The notes beneath the pieces were generated by a model, which searched no databases, was not told the origin of the DNA, and was given only the letters and a program-made list of their open reading frames with translations. A stretch of DNA of 64,000 nucleotides. Origin: DASUAS01 sp963841415. Its GTDB lineage: Bacteria; Actinomycetota; Acidimicrobiia; IMCC26256; DASPTH01. Every line of letters begins with the position of its first letter. Position 1 is the stretch's first letter. Below, one piece after another: positions 47,333-64,000 of the stretch. The stretch spans positions 641,061 to 705,060 of the forward strand of contig CAWJCN010000004.1 in the NCBI GenBank assembly GCA_963841415.1. Direction: 5' to 3'. Made by a program: the position numbers and the translations under genes.

Positions 47333-47608
47333 TCACGAGGCCCACGCCACCGGCTCGTGCATGCTCAACACCGCCGCCGCGCGCAGCAGCCGGATCACGC
47401 TGGGACGGACGTCCCGGCGCGACGCCAGGTGCAGCGCGGCGGCGATGGTGCTCGGCCGGTGGTCGGTCCACCCGGCGAGGTTGTCCGCCGCATCGCGCAG
47501 TTGGTCGTCGCTCACGAAGTGCGACGGAGCCGCGAACTCGGCCAGTACGAGCAGCTCCTCGGGGGTGATCGCCGAACCCGAGAACACCTGCATGGTCTCG
47601 TTGGTCAT
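47333..47608 (-). CDS. Hypothetical 91-residue helical protein
   Basis: Starts at ATG 47608 behind a good ribosome site (GGAGG). The sequence is helix-rich and all-cytosolic: TMQVFSGSAITPEELLVLAE, DQLRDAADNLAGW, then HRPSTIAAALHLASRRDVRP. It has no cysteine or membrane segment. It faces the SDR gene (15-bp gap, convergent) and lies 49 bp downstream of the dioxygenase-like gene on the same strand. I do not recognise a family. Confidence 0.65.
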   Translation of the reverse strand: MTNETMQVFSGSAITPEELLVLAEFAAPSHFVSDDQLRDAADNLAGWTDHRPSTIAAALHLASRRDVRPSVIRLLRAAAVLSMHEPVAWAS

Positions 47609-47657
47609 GGCTGCCTCCGATCTCTCGTCCGCGTGGTGTGCCCGCGGGGTCGGCCGC

Positions 47658-48509
47658 TCAAACGGCTCCGGACACACCCACCACGAGGGACGAGACGTAC
47701 CCGCTCGAGGCATTGCCCGTCATCGAGGGCGTCTGTAACGACACGCCGTCACTGAACACCATGTCCGAGTCGAGCGAGACGCGTGACAGGTTGCTGACGC
47801 TCTCCTCGTACCCGCTCGTCGCGTAGACCGCGTCACACACGTCCTTCGGCAACGCGATCTGCGACGTCGCGAGCTTGTTGCTGCCGCTCGTCGCGTCATC
47901 CACGCTCGGATACACCTCGAAGTGCACGTGCGGCCAGCGGCCGCTGTAACACGCGGGGAAGATGCTCGTGAAGCTGGCCACGCCGTTCGCGTCGACGGCT
48001 TGCACGCCGCGGAGGTAGTTCGCCTCCGACGCGGTGTACATCGAATAGTGCCCGTCGCGGTCGCAGTGCCACACGTACACCGCGGCACCCTCGAGCGGCT
48101 TGCACCCGTTGTCGGTGTTCACCACCGTGATCGAGATCGTGTACGGCACGCCCGCGGCGGTACCGGTCGCACCGTCGAAGCTGGTGGTGATGTCCTTGCG
48201 CACCACTCCGCTCTCACTCAGGACGTCGGGTCCGTTGGAACCGTCACCGGGGTACGGGCCACCGGTCTCCTCGGGGATGACCGAGCAGGTCGTGACCGTC
48301 GTCGCTGCCCCGGTGGTGGTCGTTGCACCTGACGTGGTCGAGGTCGTCGACGGCGACGCGCCGTTCGTGGTTGCAGTGGCGTTGGTCGAGTCGCTCCCGC
48401 CCGAGCACCCGGCGACCGCGAGGCCGAGCCCGCCGAGGAGCACGAGCGCACCGCGGCGCGACACCGGCTTCGTGAGGAGGTCGTGCTGGTTCCCGTCTGG
48501 CTCCGTCAT
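47658..48509 (-). CDS. Intradiol ring-cleavage dioxygenase-like lipoprotein (Tat-type signal)
   Basis: A 283-residue protein. The N-terminus has SRRGALVLLGGLGLAVAGCS: twin arginines, a short hydrophobic core and a lipobox Cys, so probably a Tat-exported lipoprotein. A Ser/Thr/Ala linker (about 35-75) follows. The catalytic domain has the intradiol pattern ETGGPYPGDGSNGPDVL, VYVWHCDRDGHYSMYT (Tyr ligand), NYLRGVQAVDANGVASFTSI, and FPACYSGRWPHVHFEVYP (Tyr and His ligands of Fe(III)). Typical family members cleave catechols; this extracytoplasmic group has unknown substrates. It lies 205 bp downstream of rpsJ. Confidence 0.85.
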   Translation of the reverse strand: MTEPDGNQHDLLTKPVSRRGALVLLGGLGLAVAGCSGGSDSTNATATTNGASPSTTSTTSGATTTTGAATTVTTCSVIPEETGGPYPGDGSNGPDVLSESGVVRKDITTSFDGATGTAAGVPYTISITVVNTDNGCKPLEGAAVYVWHCDRDGHYSMYTASEANYLRGVQAVDANGVASFTSIFPACYSGRWPHVHFEVYPSVDDATSGSNKLATSQIALPKDVCDAVYATSGYEESVSNLSRVSLDSDMVFSDGVSLQTPSMTGNASSGYVSSLVVGVSGAV

Positions 48510-48714
48510 GCCGCCAGGATGCCGCGCCGACCTTCACCCCACCTGAGAGCGGGTCAAGAACGCCGTAAATCCGCGATCCAGCGCGGCGCCAGGGGGCTGG
48601 ACCGTCGACTCGTGGGACAGCAGCGCGTGCTGACCGTCACGACGAACTTCTGGCCGTCAGTACACGTGAGAGGTACTGGTTGCCAAAAGAACAGCCCGCA
48701 GTGGCCGCCGGACG

Positions 48715-49041
48715 TCAGCTCGCCTGGATCTTGATCTCGATGTCGACGCCGGCGGGGAGGTCGAGGCGCTGGAGGCTCTCGACCGTCTTGCTGGTCGGCT
48801 CGACGATGTCGAGGAGGCGCTTGTGGATGCGCATCTCGAAGTGCTCGCGCGAGTCCTTGTCGACGTGCGGCGAGCGCACCACGCAGAAGCGGCGGATCTC
48901 GGTGGGCAGCGGCACCGGACCCCGCACCTTCGCCTGCGTGCGGACCACCGTCTCGACGATCTTCTTCGTCGACTGGTCGATGATCTCGTGGTCGTAGGCC
49001 TTGAGCCGGATCCGGATCTTCTGACCCTGTGCTGCTGCCAT
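48715..49041 (-). CDS. rpsJ: Ribosomal protein S10
   Basis: A 108-residue protein, also a partner of NusB/NusG. It reads GQKIRIRLKAYDHEIIDQST, GPVPLPTEIRRFCVVRSPHV, SREHFEMRIHKRLLDI and LPAGVDIEIKIQ. ATG 49041 lies 40 bp after tuf. Normally rplC follows directly; here the next gene on the strand is the dioxygenase-like gene and rplC is 5.6 kb away. Confidence 0.98.
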   Translation of the reverse strand: MAAAQGQKIRIRLKAYDHEIIDQSTKKIVETVVRTQAKVRGPVPLPTEIRRFCVVRSPHVDKDSREHFEMRIHKRLLDIVEPTSKTVESLQRLDLPAGVDIEIKIQAS

Positions 49042-49081
49042 CGTGTGCGTCTCCGGATCCCGACTCGGCCTGCGTCTGCTG

Positions 49082-50272
<1,191 letters not shown>

Positions 50273-50302
50273 GGCTGATCCCTTGCTCCTTGCTTTCCGT
50301 GG

Positions 50303-52426
<2,124 letters not shown>

Positions 52427-52510
52427 CTCTCGAATTCTCTTCTTCTCATCTCCCCCGGGGGGACCGGAGAGAGCGAACTGTGGGTGAACGTTGCAGGACG
52501 TGCGGGTGTT

Positions 52511-52553
52511 CCGATCAGCAACAGAACGACGGGAACGGACGACGGCTGATCGG
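52511..52553 (-). promoter_or_regulatory. 9-bp stem-loop in the fusA leader
   Basis: CCGATCAGC (52511-52519) and GCTGATCGG (52545-52553) are perfectly complementary around a 25-nt loop made of ACGGACGACG-like short repeats. It lies 85 nt upstream of the fusA start and just below the three-way-junction element. Together they suggest a folded leader RNA between rpsG and fusA. Confidence 0.7.
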
Positions 52554-52566
52554 GAGGTAGGCCCCG

Positions 52567-52625
52567 CCGACCGAGACCCGGCTCGAAGAGCCCGCTGCCG
52601 ACGGCAGCGGCAGGGGCTCGGTCGG
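52567..52625 (-). ncRNA. Three-way-junction-like RNA element in the rpsG-fusA spacer
   Basis: A 59-bp element closes with a perfect 9-bp stem, CCGACCGAG (52567-52575) with CTCGGTCGG (52617-52625). Inside are two hairpins: GCTC-GAA-GAGC (52581-52591) and CCGCTGCC-GAC-GGCAGCGG (8-bp stem, 52592-52610). The outer and inner stems can all form at once, as a compact junction. There is no T-run, so it is not a plain terminator. In E. coli S7 binds the str mRNA between rpsL and rpsG; here a structured site after rpsG could similarly be a regulatory protein site or an mRNA-processing site. The rest of the 299-bp spacer holds a TTGACC-like -35 near 52713 but no convincing -10. Confidence 0.65.
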
Positions 52626-52725
52626 ATCGAGGGGCCGTTCCCGAGCAGGCGTTGGCCGTGCCCGGCAATCGGTAAGAGAACGGCCTAGGCCAATAAGTAC
52701 TTGAGCACGTCCGGGGTCAAACGCA

Positions 52726-53196
52726 TCACCACCGGTAGTGCGCGAACGCCTTGTTCGACTCGGCCATCTTCTGGAGATCGTCCTTGCGCTTGATCGACGC
52801 GCCGATCCCGTTGCTGGCATCCATCAGCTCGTTGGCGAGCCGCTCGGCCATCGTCTTCTCACGCCGCTGACGCGCGTACCCGACGATCCAGCGGATGGCG
52901 AGGGTGGTCGCACGCCGCGGTCGCACCTCGACCGGCACCTGGTAGGTGGCGCCACCGACACGACGGCTGCGCACCTCGAGTGCCGGACGCACGTTCTCGA
53001 CCGCGCGCTTGAGCACCGCGACCGGGTCGCCGCCGGCGCGCTTCTCGATGTCGGCGAGCGCGTCGTAGACGACCTTCTCGGCAATCGAGCGCTTGCCGCG
53101 CTGCAGGATCTTGTTGACGACCTGCGTGACCACGACCGACCGGTAGACCGGGTCGGGCATGAGGTCGCGCCGCGGGGCGGGTCCCTTGCGAGGCAT
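52726..53196 (-). CDS. rpsG: Ribosomal protein S7
   Basis: A 156-residue head-assembly protein: MPRKGPAPRRDLMPDPVYRS, VVTQVVNKILQRGKRSIAEK, ALEVRSRRVGGATYQVPVEV and RWIVGYARQRREKTMAERLA. ATG 53196 shares one base with the rpsL stop. A 299-bp gap separates it from fusA, much longer than usual in this operon. Confidence 0.98.
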   Translation of the reverse strand: MPRKGPAPRRDLMPDPVYRSVVVTQVVNKILQRGKRSIAEKVVYDALADIEKRAGGDPVAVLKRAVENVRPALEVRSRRVGGATYQVPVEVRPRRATTLAIRWIVGYARQRREKTMAERLANELMDASNGIGASIKRKDDLQKMAESNKAFAHYRW

Positions 53197-53567
53197 CAGG
53201 CGTCCTTCTTCGCGCCGTAACGGCTGCGGGCCTGCCTGCGGTTCGCGACGCCGCTGGCGTCGAGCGCACCGCGCACGATCTTGTAGCGCACACCCGGGAG
53301 GTCCTTCACACGACCGCCGCGCACGAGCACGATCGAGTGCTCCTGGAGGTTGTGGCCGATGCCGGGGATGTAGGCCGTGACCTCGATGCCCGACGTGAGG
53401 CGCACGCGGGCCACCTTCCGCAGTGCGGAGTTGGGCTTCTTGGGCGTGTGGGTGAACACACGTGTGCACACGCCGCGGCGCTGCGGGGAACCCTTCAGCG
53501 CGGGCGTCTTCGACTTCTCGGGCTTGGTCTCCCGTCCCTTGCGGACGAGCTGCTGGATCGTGGGCAC
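53196..53567 (-). CDS. rpsL: Ribosomal protein S12
   Basis: A 123-residue decoding-site protein: MPTIQQLVRKGRETKPEKSK, SPQRRGVCTRVFTHTPKKPN, SALRKVARVRL and GGRVKDLPGVRYK. The lysines whose change gives streptomycin resistance (K43 and K88 by this numbering) are unchanged. It starts the str cluster; an acetyltransferase gene is divergent upstream. A TAACGT at 53666-53661 may be its -10 box. Confidence 0.98.
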   Translation of the reverse strand: MPTIQQLVRKGRETKPEKSKTPALKGSPQRRGVCTRVFTHTPKKPNSALRKVARVRLTSGIEVTAYIPGIGHNLQEHSIVLVRGGRVKDLPGVRYKIVRGALDASGVANRRQARSRYGAKKDA

Positions 53568-53786
53568 GGAACTCCTACGCGCGTCGAACAGGCTTCGAGA
53601 TTCTCGGTGGGGCGGACGTCCGGCCAGGTCTGCGGGAAATCGACTCCGGGCCGACCCATTACGTTAGCGGAATCAGGGGTCCTCCCGCCAGGCGGGTACC
53701 GGCGTCACTCCGGGGCTTCGCCGCCCAGCCAGCGCCGCCGGGACGGCCGGGTCGCATGCTGACGAAACCCGTTGGTGCGTGTCGGC

Positions 53787-54488
53787 ATGCCGAGTGAAGA
53801 CTGCGACCCAGTGGACGACTCGGTGCTCGACAACGCGGTGTGGCACTCGCTCCATGGCGCGCACCGTTCCTTCGCTGAACGCGTCGGGACCGCCGCGCGC
53901 TACGACCCTGACGTCTCGGTCTTCGGCGCGATCGGCGACGACGGCGATGCCTCGTGGCACGACCTCGCGACTGTGGTGGGCTCGAGTGGCATCGCGGTGC
54001 TCTTCCGAGCCGAGATTCCCCAGCCGCCAGTGGGTTGGACCCGGCTCGACGGCGGTCGCGGGCACCAGATGGTGCTCCACGACCTGGCCCCCGTCGACCT
54101 TCCCGTCGCCCGATTCCTCGGGGCGGGCGACGTCGGCGAGATGCTCGCGCTCGTCGAGCTCACGCAGCCCGGGCCGTTCGCGGTCCGCACCGTCGAGCTG
54201 GGCGGCTACGTCGGCGTGTTCGACGGTGACCGGCTGATCGCGATGGCGGGTGAGCGTCTCGCGCCACCAGGGTTTCGCGAGATCAGCGCCGTCTGCACCC
54301 ATCCCGGCTTCCGCGGACGAGGCCTGGCGGCGGGACTCACCGCGCTGGTCGCGCAACGCATCGTGGAGCGTGGCGAGCGCCCGTTCCTCCACCACGCGTG
54401 GGACAACGACCCCGCGCGCCGCGTCTACGAGGCGCTCGGCTTCGAGTTCCGTCGCCAGGTCGTGTTCAGGGCATTCGGCGCGCCCTGA
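53787..54488 (+). CDS. GNAT-family N-acetyltransferase (FR47-like)
   Basis: About 233 residues from ATG 53787; an upstream in-frame GTG (53775) is possible. The N-terminal 140 residues are poorly conserved. The C-terminal GNAT core has GVFDGDRLIAMAGERLAPPG, REISAVCTHPGFRGRGLAAG (acetyl-CoA loop RxxGxA/G), and PFLHHAWDNDPARRVYEALG with FEFRRQVVF. The FR47 subgroup fits. It lies alone on the plus strand between rpoC and rpsL, convergent with rpoC and divergent from rpsL. Substrate is unknown. Confidence 0.88.
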   Translation: MPSEDCDPVDDSVLDNAVWHSLHGAHRSFAERVGTAARYDPDVSVFGAIGDDGDASWHDLATVVGSSGIAVLFRAEIPQPPVGWTRLDGGRGHQMVLHDLAPVDLPVARFLGAGDVGEMLALVELTQPGPFAVRTVELGGYVGVFDGDRLIAMAGERLAPPGFREISAVCTHPGFRGRGLAAGLTALVAQRIVERGERPFLHHAWDNDPARRVYEALGFEFRRQVVFRAFGAP

Positions 54489-54612
54489 GGTCTGCGATGG
54501 CCACGAGGCGGACCGCCGCCGCACCGCCGACCCGTGACATCGCGACGACGACGGCCGCCCCGGCGAGGACCGGGACGACCGCCGTCGTCACCCGTGTGCG
54601 TTCGGTCGACCG

Positions 54613-58668
<4,056 letters not shown>

Positions 58669-58732
58669 AGGTCCCTCGTTTCTTCGTCTTCTCGTTGCTG
58701 CGTCTGTTGCTTCTCGTGTTCTGGCGGAGTGA

Positions 58733-62234
<3,502 letters not shown>

Positions 62235-62380
62235 TCCTGAGTGCTCAGAGGGAAGGGAGAACGATCGGGCTGCGAGCGCGCGCGAGCCAGCTGATGGAAC
62301 TCAACGAGGGCACGGCCGAGCAGACACGACTGTTCAGCAGTCTATGGCCCGTTTTCTTCCCGTGCAAGAGCAGGAAAGGA

Positions 62381-62398
62381 CAGACCCGAAGGGGTCTG
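62381..62398 (-). promoter_or_regulatory. Stem-loop in the rpoB leader
   Basis: CAGACCC (62381-62387) and GGGTCTG (62392-62398) form a 7-bp stem with a four-base loop. In the minus-strand transcript the order is CAGACCC-CTTC-GGGTCTG followed by TCCTTTCC. It lies just after the candidate rpoB start point. It could stabilise the leader or act in attenuation; no long T-run follows. Confidence 0.65.
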
Positions 62399-62410
62399 CG
62401 TGCTGGCGGC

Positions 62411-62439
62411 AGGATACGACGCCCCGCGCGCGAGGTCAA
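62411..62439 (-). promoter_or_regulatory. Candidate promoter of rpoBC
   Basis: On the minus strand TTGACC (62439-62434) and TATCCT (62416-62411) are exactly 17 bp apart, a strong match to the housekeeping sigma consensus. The leader to the rpoB ATG would be about 170 nt. It gives rpoBC a promoter separate from rplJL. Confidence 0.65.
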
Positions 62440-62469
62440 GGTTACCTGGCAGGTCTGTGCAGATTTCTG

Positions 62470-62475
62470 TATAGT
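62470..62475 (+). promoter_or_regulatory. -10 box placed for leaderless transcription of the antitoxin-like gene
   Basis: TATAGT at 62470-62475 is followed by only six bases before ATG 62482, so the mRNA start would fall at or next to the start codon. A weak TGGCAG -35 lies 17 bp upstream (62447-62452). Leaderless mRNAs are common in actinobacteria. No ribosome site precedes the ATG, which agrees. Confidence 0.5.
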
Positions 62476-62481
62476 TCGTGG

Positions 62482-62764
62482 ATGACCGATGCGGAGCGGG
62501 TGAGCGTGACCGAGGCCAGCCGGCGGGGGGTCGCCCGCCTGGTTGCCGACGCCGCTCACGGGACCGAGGTGGTGGTGGAACGCCACGGCGCGCCGGTCGC
62601 CGCGGTGGTCGCCTACGACCGCTACACCGAGCTCGAACGCCTGCGCGACGACCTGCGCGACCTCGCCCTCGTGCTCGGGCGCACCGCCGGTGACGACGGC
62701 CAGCGCCATTCGCTCGACGACGTCGTCGAGGCCTTCGGGCGCGCCGCGCGCGCGCCTGACGTGA
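62482..62764 (+). CDS. Phd/YefM-type antitoxin-like protein, probable one-base frame break at the end
   Basis: About 94 residues. MTDAERVSVTEASRRGVARL, then VVERHGAPVAAVVAYDRYTE, is the Phd/YefM antitoxin DNA-binding/dimer fold; a helical tail (DDLRDLALVLGRTAGDDGQR) would bind the toxin. In the frame as written the tail runs on to 62934 through 56 Arg/Pro-rich residues and overlaps the next gene. If one base is removed from the GC run at about 62744-62756, the protein ends at the TGA at 62762-62764, ten bases before the downstream start. That end is given here; the pattern matches the other +1 breaks in the window. Confidence 0.7.
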
Positions 62765-62773
62765 GCCGGCGTC

Positions 62774-63271
62774 GTGCTGACCGACCCCGCGCTCGACGAC
62801 CTCCGCCGGGCGGGTCCGGTGGCCGCCGCCCTGTTGCTCGGGCGGCTCCGGGTGCTCGAGGCCGAGCCCGAGACCGGCGCGCCGCTGGCCGACGACCGCA
62901 CCGGGTTCCGCGTCCTCGACGCCCTCGACGGTGACGCACGAGTCCTCTACGGGATCGGCGCCGACGGCGTGACCGTGCACGCGGTGTGGGTCGACGGCGT
63001 GCGCTCCGACGGCGAGGTCTACGCCGAGGCGCTGGCGCGGGTGCGCGCCGCCGACCCGTCCGAGCAGGTGGCGCTGGCGCGGTCGGTGCAGCGGCTTGCT
63101 CGCCTCACCGGCGTACGGCCGGTGGCGACCGAACGGCTGCGCGCGCCCGTCCCCGACTGGCTCGCCGACGCGCTGGTGCGCGAGGGCGGCCTGACGCGCC
63201 TCGCCATCGCCGCGATGGACGCGACCACGGCGTTCGACACGTGGAGCGAACTCCAAGCGCGCAAAAGGTAG
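62774..63271 (+). CDS. RelE/ParE-like toxin candidate with C-terminal extension
   Basis: 165 residues from GTG 62774. The first 85 or so fit the RelE/ParE pattern: ALDDLRRAGPVAAALLLGRL, LEAEPETGAPLADDRTGFRV, DARVLYGIGADGVTVHAVWV and EVYAEALARV. The usual basic catalytic residues are sparse. The C-terminal part (LTGVRPVATERLRAPVPDW onward, ending TWSELQARKR) is not part of usual ParE and is unassigned. It follows the antitoxin-like gene by nine bases on the opposite strand to rpoB and rplL. The TAG stop lies within the stem of the following terminator. Confidence 0.55.
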   Translation: MLTDPALDDLRRAGPVAAALLLGRLRVLEAEPETGAPLADDRTGFRVLDALDGDARVLYGIGADGVTVHAVWVDGVRSDGEVYAEALARVRAADPSEQVALARSVQRLARLTGVRPVATERLRAPVPDWLADALVREGGLTRLAIAAMDATTAFDTWSELQARKR

Positions 63272-63310
63272 CGACGTGTCTCAGATGTGAAACAGATCGC
63301 TACCTTTTTT
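63263..63310. terminator. Bidirectional intrinsic terminator between the toxin-like gene and rplL
   Basis: AAAAGGTAGCGA (63263-63274) and TCGCTACCTTTT (63297-63308) are perfect 12-bp complements around a 22-nt loop, followed by a total of six T on the plus strand. In the other direction the stem is followed by four T. It ends plus-strand transcription from the toxin-like gene and minus-strand transcription from rplJL before rpoB. Confidence 0.85.
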
Positions 63311-63341
63311 GCGGTGCGAGGGCGGCGCGAGCCCGCGCCGA

Positions 63342-63737
63342 CTACTTGAGGGTGACGGTGGCGCCGGCCTCTTCCAGCTGCGCCTTCGCCTTCTCGGCGT
63401 CTTCCTTGGAGGCCTTCTCGAGCACGGGCTTGGGAGCGCCGTCGACGAGGTCCTTGGCCTCCTTCAGACCGAGGCCGGCGACGATCGCCCGGACCTCCTT
63501 GATGACCTGGATCTTCTTGTCGCCGGCCGCCTCGAGGATGACGTCGAACTCGTCCTGCTCCTCGGCGCCCGCAGCCGCGGCGTCGCCGCCCCCTGCCGCC
63601 GGGGCCGCGGCGACCGCGACGGGAGCGGCGGCGGTCACACCGAACTCCTCTTCGAACGCCTTCAGGAACTCGTTGAGCTCGAGGACGGTCATGTTCTTGA
63701 AGACGTCCAGCAGCTCGGGAGTCGTCATGGTTGCCAT
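63342..63737 (-). CDS. rplL: Ribosomal protein L7/L12
   Basis: A 131-residue stalk protein. It has the N-terminal dimer domain (LLDVFKNMTVLELNEFLKAF), an Ala/Gly hinge (VAVAAAPAAGGGDAAAAGAE) and the factor-binding domain EQDEFDVILEAAGDKKIQVI, KEVRAIVAGLGLKEAKDLVD. The start is ATG 63737 with a GA-rich ribosome site upstream. It is the last gene before the bidirectional terminator. Confidence 0.98.
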   Translation of the reverse strand: MATMTTPELLDVFKNMTVLELNEFLKAFEEEFGVTAAAPVAVAAAPAAGGGDAAAAGAEEQDEFDVILEAAGDKKIQVIKEVRAIVAGLGLKEAKDLVDGAPKPVLEKASKEDAEKAKAQLEEAGATVTLK

Positions 63738-63768
63738 GGGTTCTCTTCTTCTCTTCGTGTATCTCGGG

Positions 63769-64000
63769 TTACTCGGACTCGGTCGACTCGGCTCGGCTGG
63801 TCCGCCTCGGCGGGCACGTCGGCAGCGGGCGCATCGGCAGCGGGCGCATCCGCCTCGGCCGCGGCGTCGGCAGCGTCGTCGGCAGCGGGCGCGTCGTCGG
63901 CGGGCGCATCCTCGACCGGAGCGTCGTCGACGGGCGCGGCCTCGCCGCCGGCGACACGCTGGTCGATCAGCGCCTGCACGCCGTAGGCGAAGTTGCGGGT
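63769..64000 (-). CDS. rplJ: Ribosomal protein L10, C-terminal part (gene enters from beyond 64000)
   Basis: Only the C-terminal end is visible: FAYGVQALIDQRVAGGE, the last helix of L10, followed by a 50-residue Ala/Asp/Pro-rich tail. In the frame as written the reading continues as PSRVDRVRV past the rplL start to 63725. Moving one base gives AESTESE and a TAA at 63771-63769, leaving a 31-nt gap with a ribosome site before rplL. The second reading is more natural and matches the +1 breaks elsewhere. The tail is encoded by imperfect GCATCGGCAGCGGGC-type repeats. Confidence 0.8.
63808..63940. repeat. Low-complexity GC-rich repeats coding the L10 tail
   Basis: Short imperfect units such as GGCAGCGGGCGCATC and GTCGTCGGCGGGCGC recur through this stretch and encode repeated Ala-Pro-Ala-Ala-Asp segments in the minus-strand L10 gene. 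Such tracts are prone to slippage. Confidence 0.75.

Noticed and set aside
48510..48714. Possible terminator after rpsJ
   Set aside because: Only 5-bp imperfect stems and no T-run were found in this 205-bp gap; nothing else was recognised there.
53684..53696. CCCGCC-A-GGCGGG inverted repeat upstream of rpsL
   Set aside because: Too short a loop for a hairpin and expected by chance in such GC-rich DNA; not claimed as an operator.
62482..62934. 150-residue version of the antitoxin-like protein
   Set aside because: The last 56 residues are Arg/Pro/Gly-rich shadow sequence of the overlapping downstream gene; a one-base correction gives a natural stop.

Overview
The window is a 64-kb piece of a very GC-rich bacterial chromosome, almost certainly from an actinobacterium. 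Evidence is the GC-rich third codon positions, the gene families and their order, a rifampicin-region RpoB sequence close to the actinobacterial form, zinc-type S14 and S4, and a GuaB3-type IMP dehydrogenase homologue. Long acidic tails on ribosomal proteins and an outsized GlmS homologue would fit a lineage such as Acidimicrobiia, but that placement is inference. Most genes lie on the minus strand. No tRNA, rRNA, CRISPR array or insertion sequence was seen.

Reading down the minus strand from 64000: the end of rplJ and rplL; rpoB and rpoC; rpsL, rpsG, fusA, tuf and rpsJ; then the S10, spc and alpha clusters (rplC to rplQ, with secY, adk, map, infA and rpoA inside) and truA. Next come a ferritin/VIT membrane protein, rplM-rpsI, glmM, a giant glmS-like gene, acpS, the NAD(P)H-hydrate repair enzyme, alr, an alpha/beta hydrolase, an S58 peptidase, a uracil-DNA glycosylase, tsaE-tsaB-rimI-tsaD, groES behind a perfect CIRCE element, a Nudix hydrolase, guaB3, a class I aldolase, a pcrA/uvrD helicase carrying an intein, and the start of sucC. 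This is a housekeeping block: transcription, translation, tRNA t6A synthesis, amino-sugar and D-alanine supply for the wall.

Accessory genes on the plus strand sit at the joints of the ribosomal clusters: a toxin-antitoxin-like pair between rplL and rpoB, an acetyltransferase between rpoC and rpsL, and a 5.6-kb block (hydrolase, membrane protein, glutamate decarboxylase, SDR, plus two minus-strand genes) that separates rpsJ from rplC. A further plus-strand pair (sugar-dehydrogenase-like lipoprotein and an AlkP-superfamily protein) lies between rplM and the ferritin/VIT gene.

Most notable: (1) the helicase intein; (2) an approximately 1144-residue GlmS homologue with a helical insertion in its glutaminase domain and a long unassigned C-terminus; (3) an AlkP-superfamily protein whose catalytic motifs are in circularly permuted order; (4) a three-way-junction RNA structure in the rpsG-fusA spacer. 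A caution for all users: at least five genes (rpoB, map, tsaE, the 12.7-kb hydrolase, the pcrA intein), and probably rplJ and the antitoxin, carry single-base frame breaks. Because rpoB and map are essential, most of these are probably sequence errors and not real mutations.
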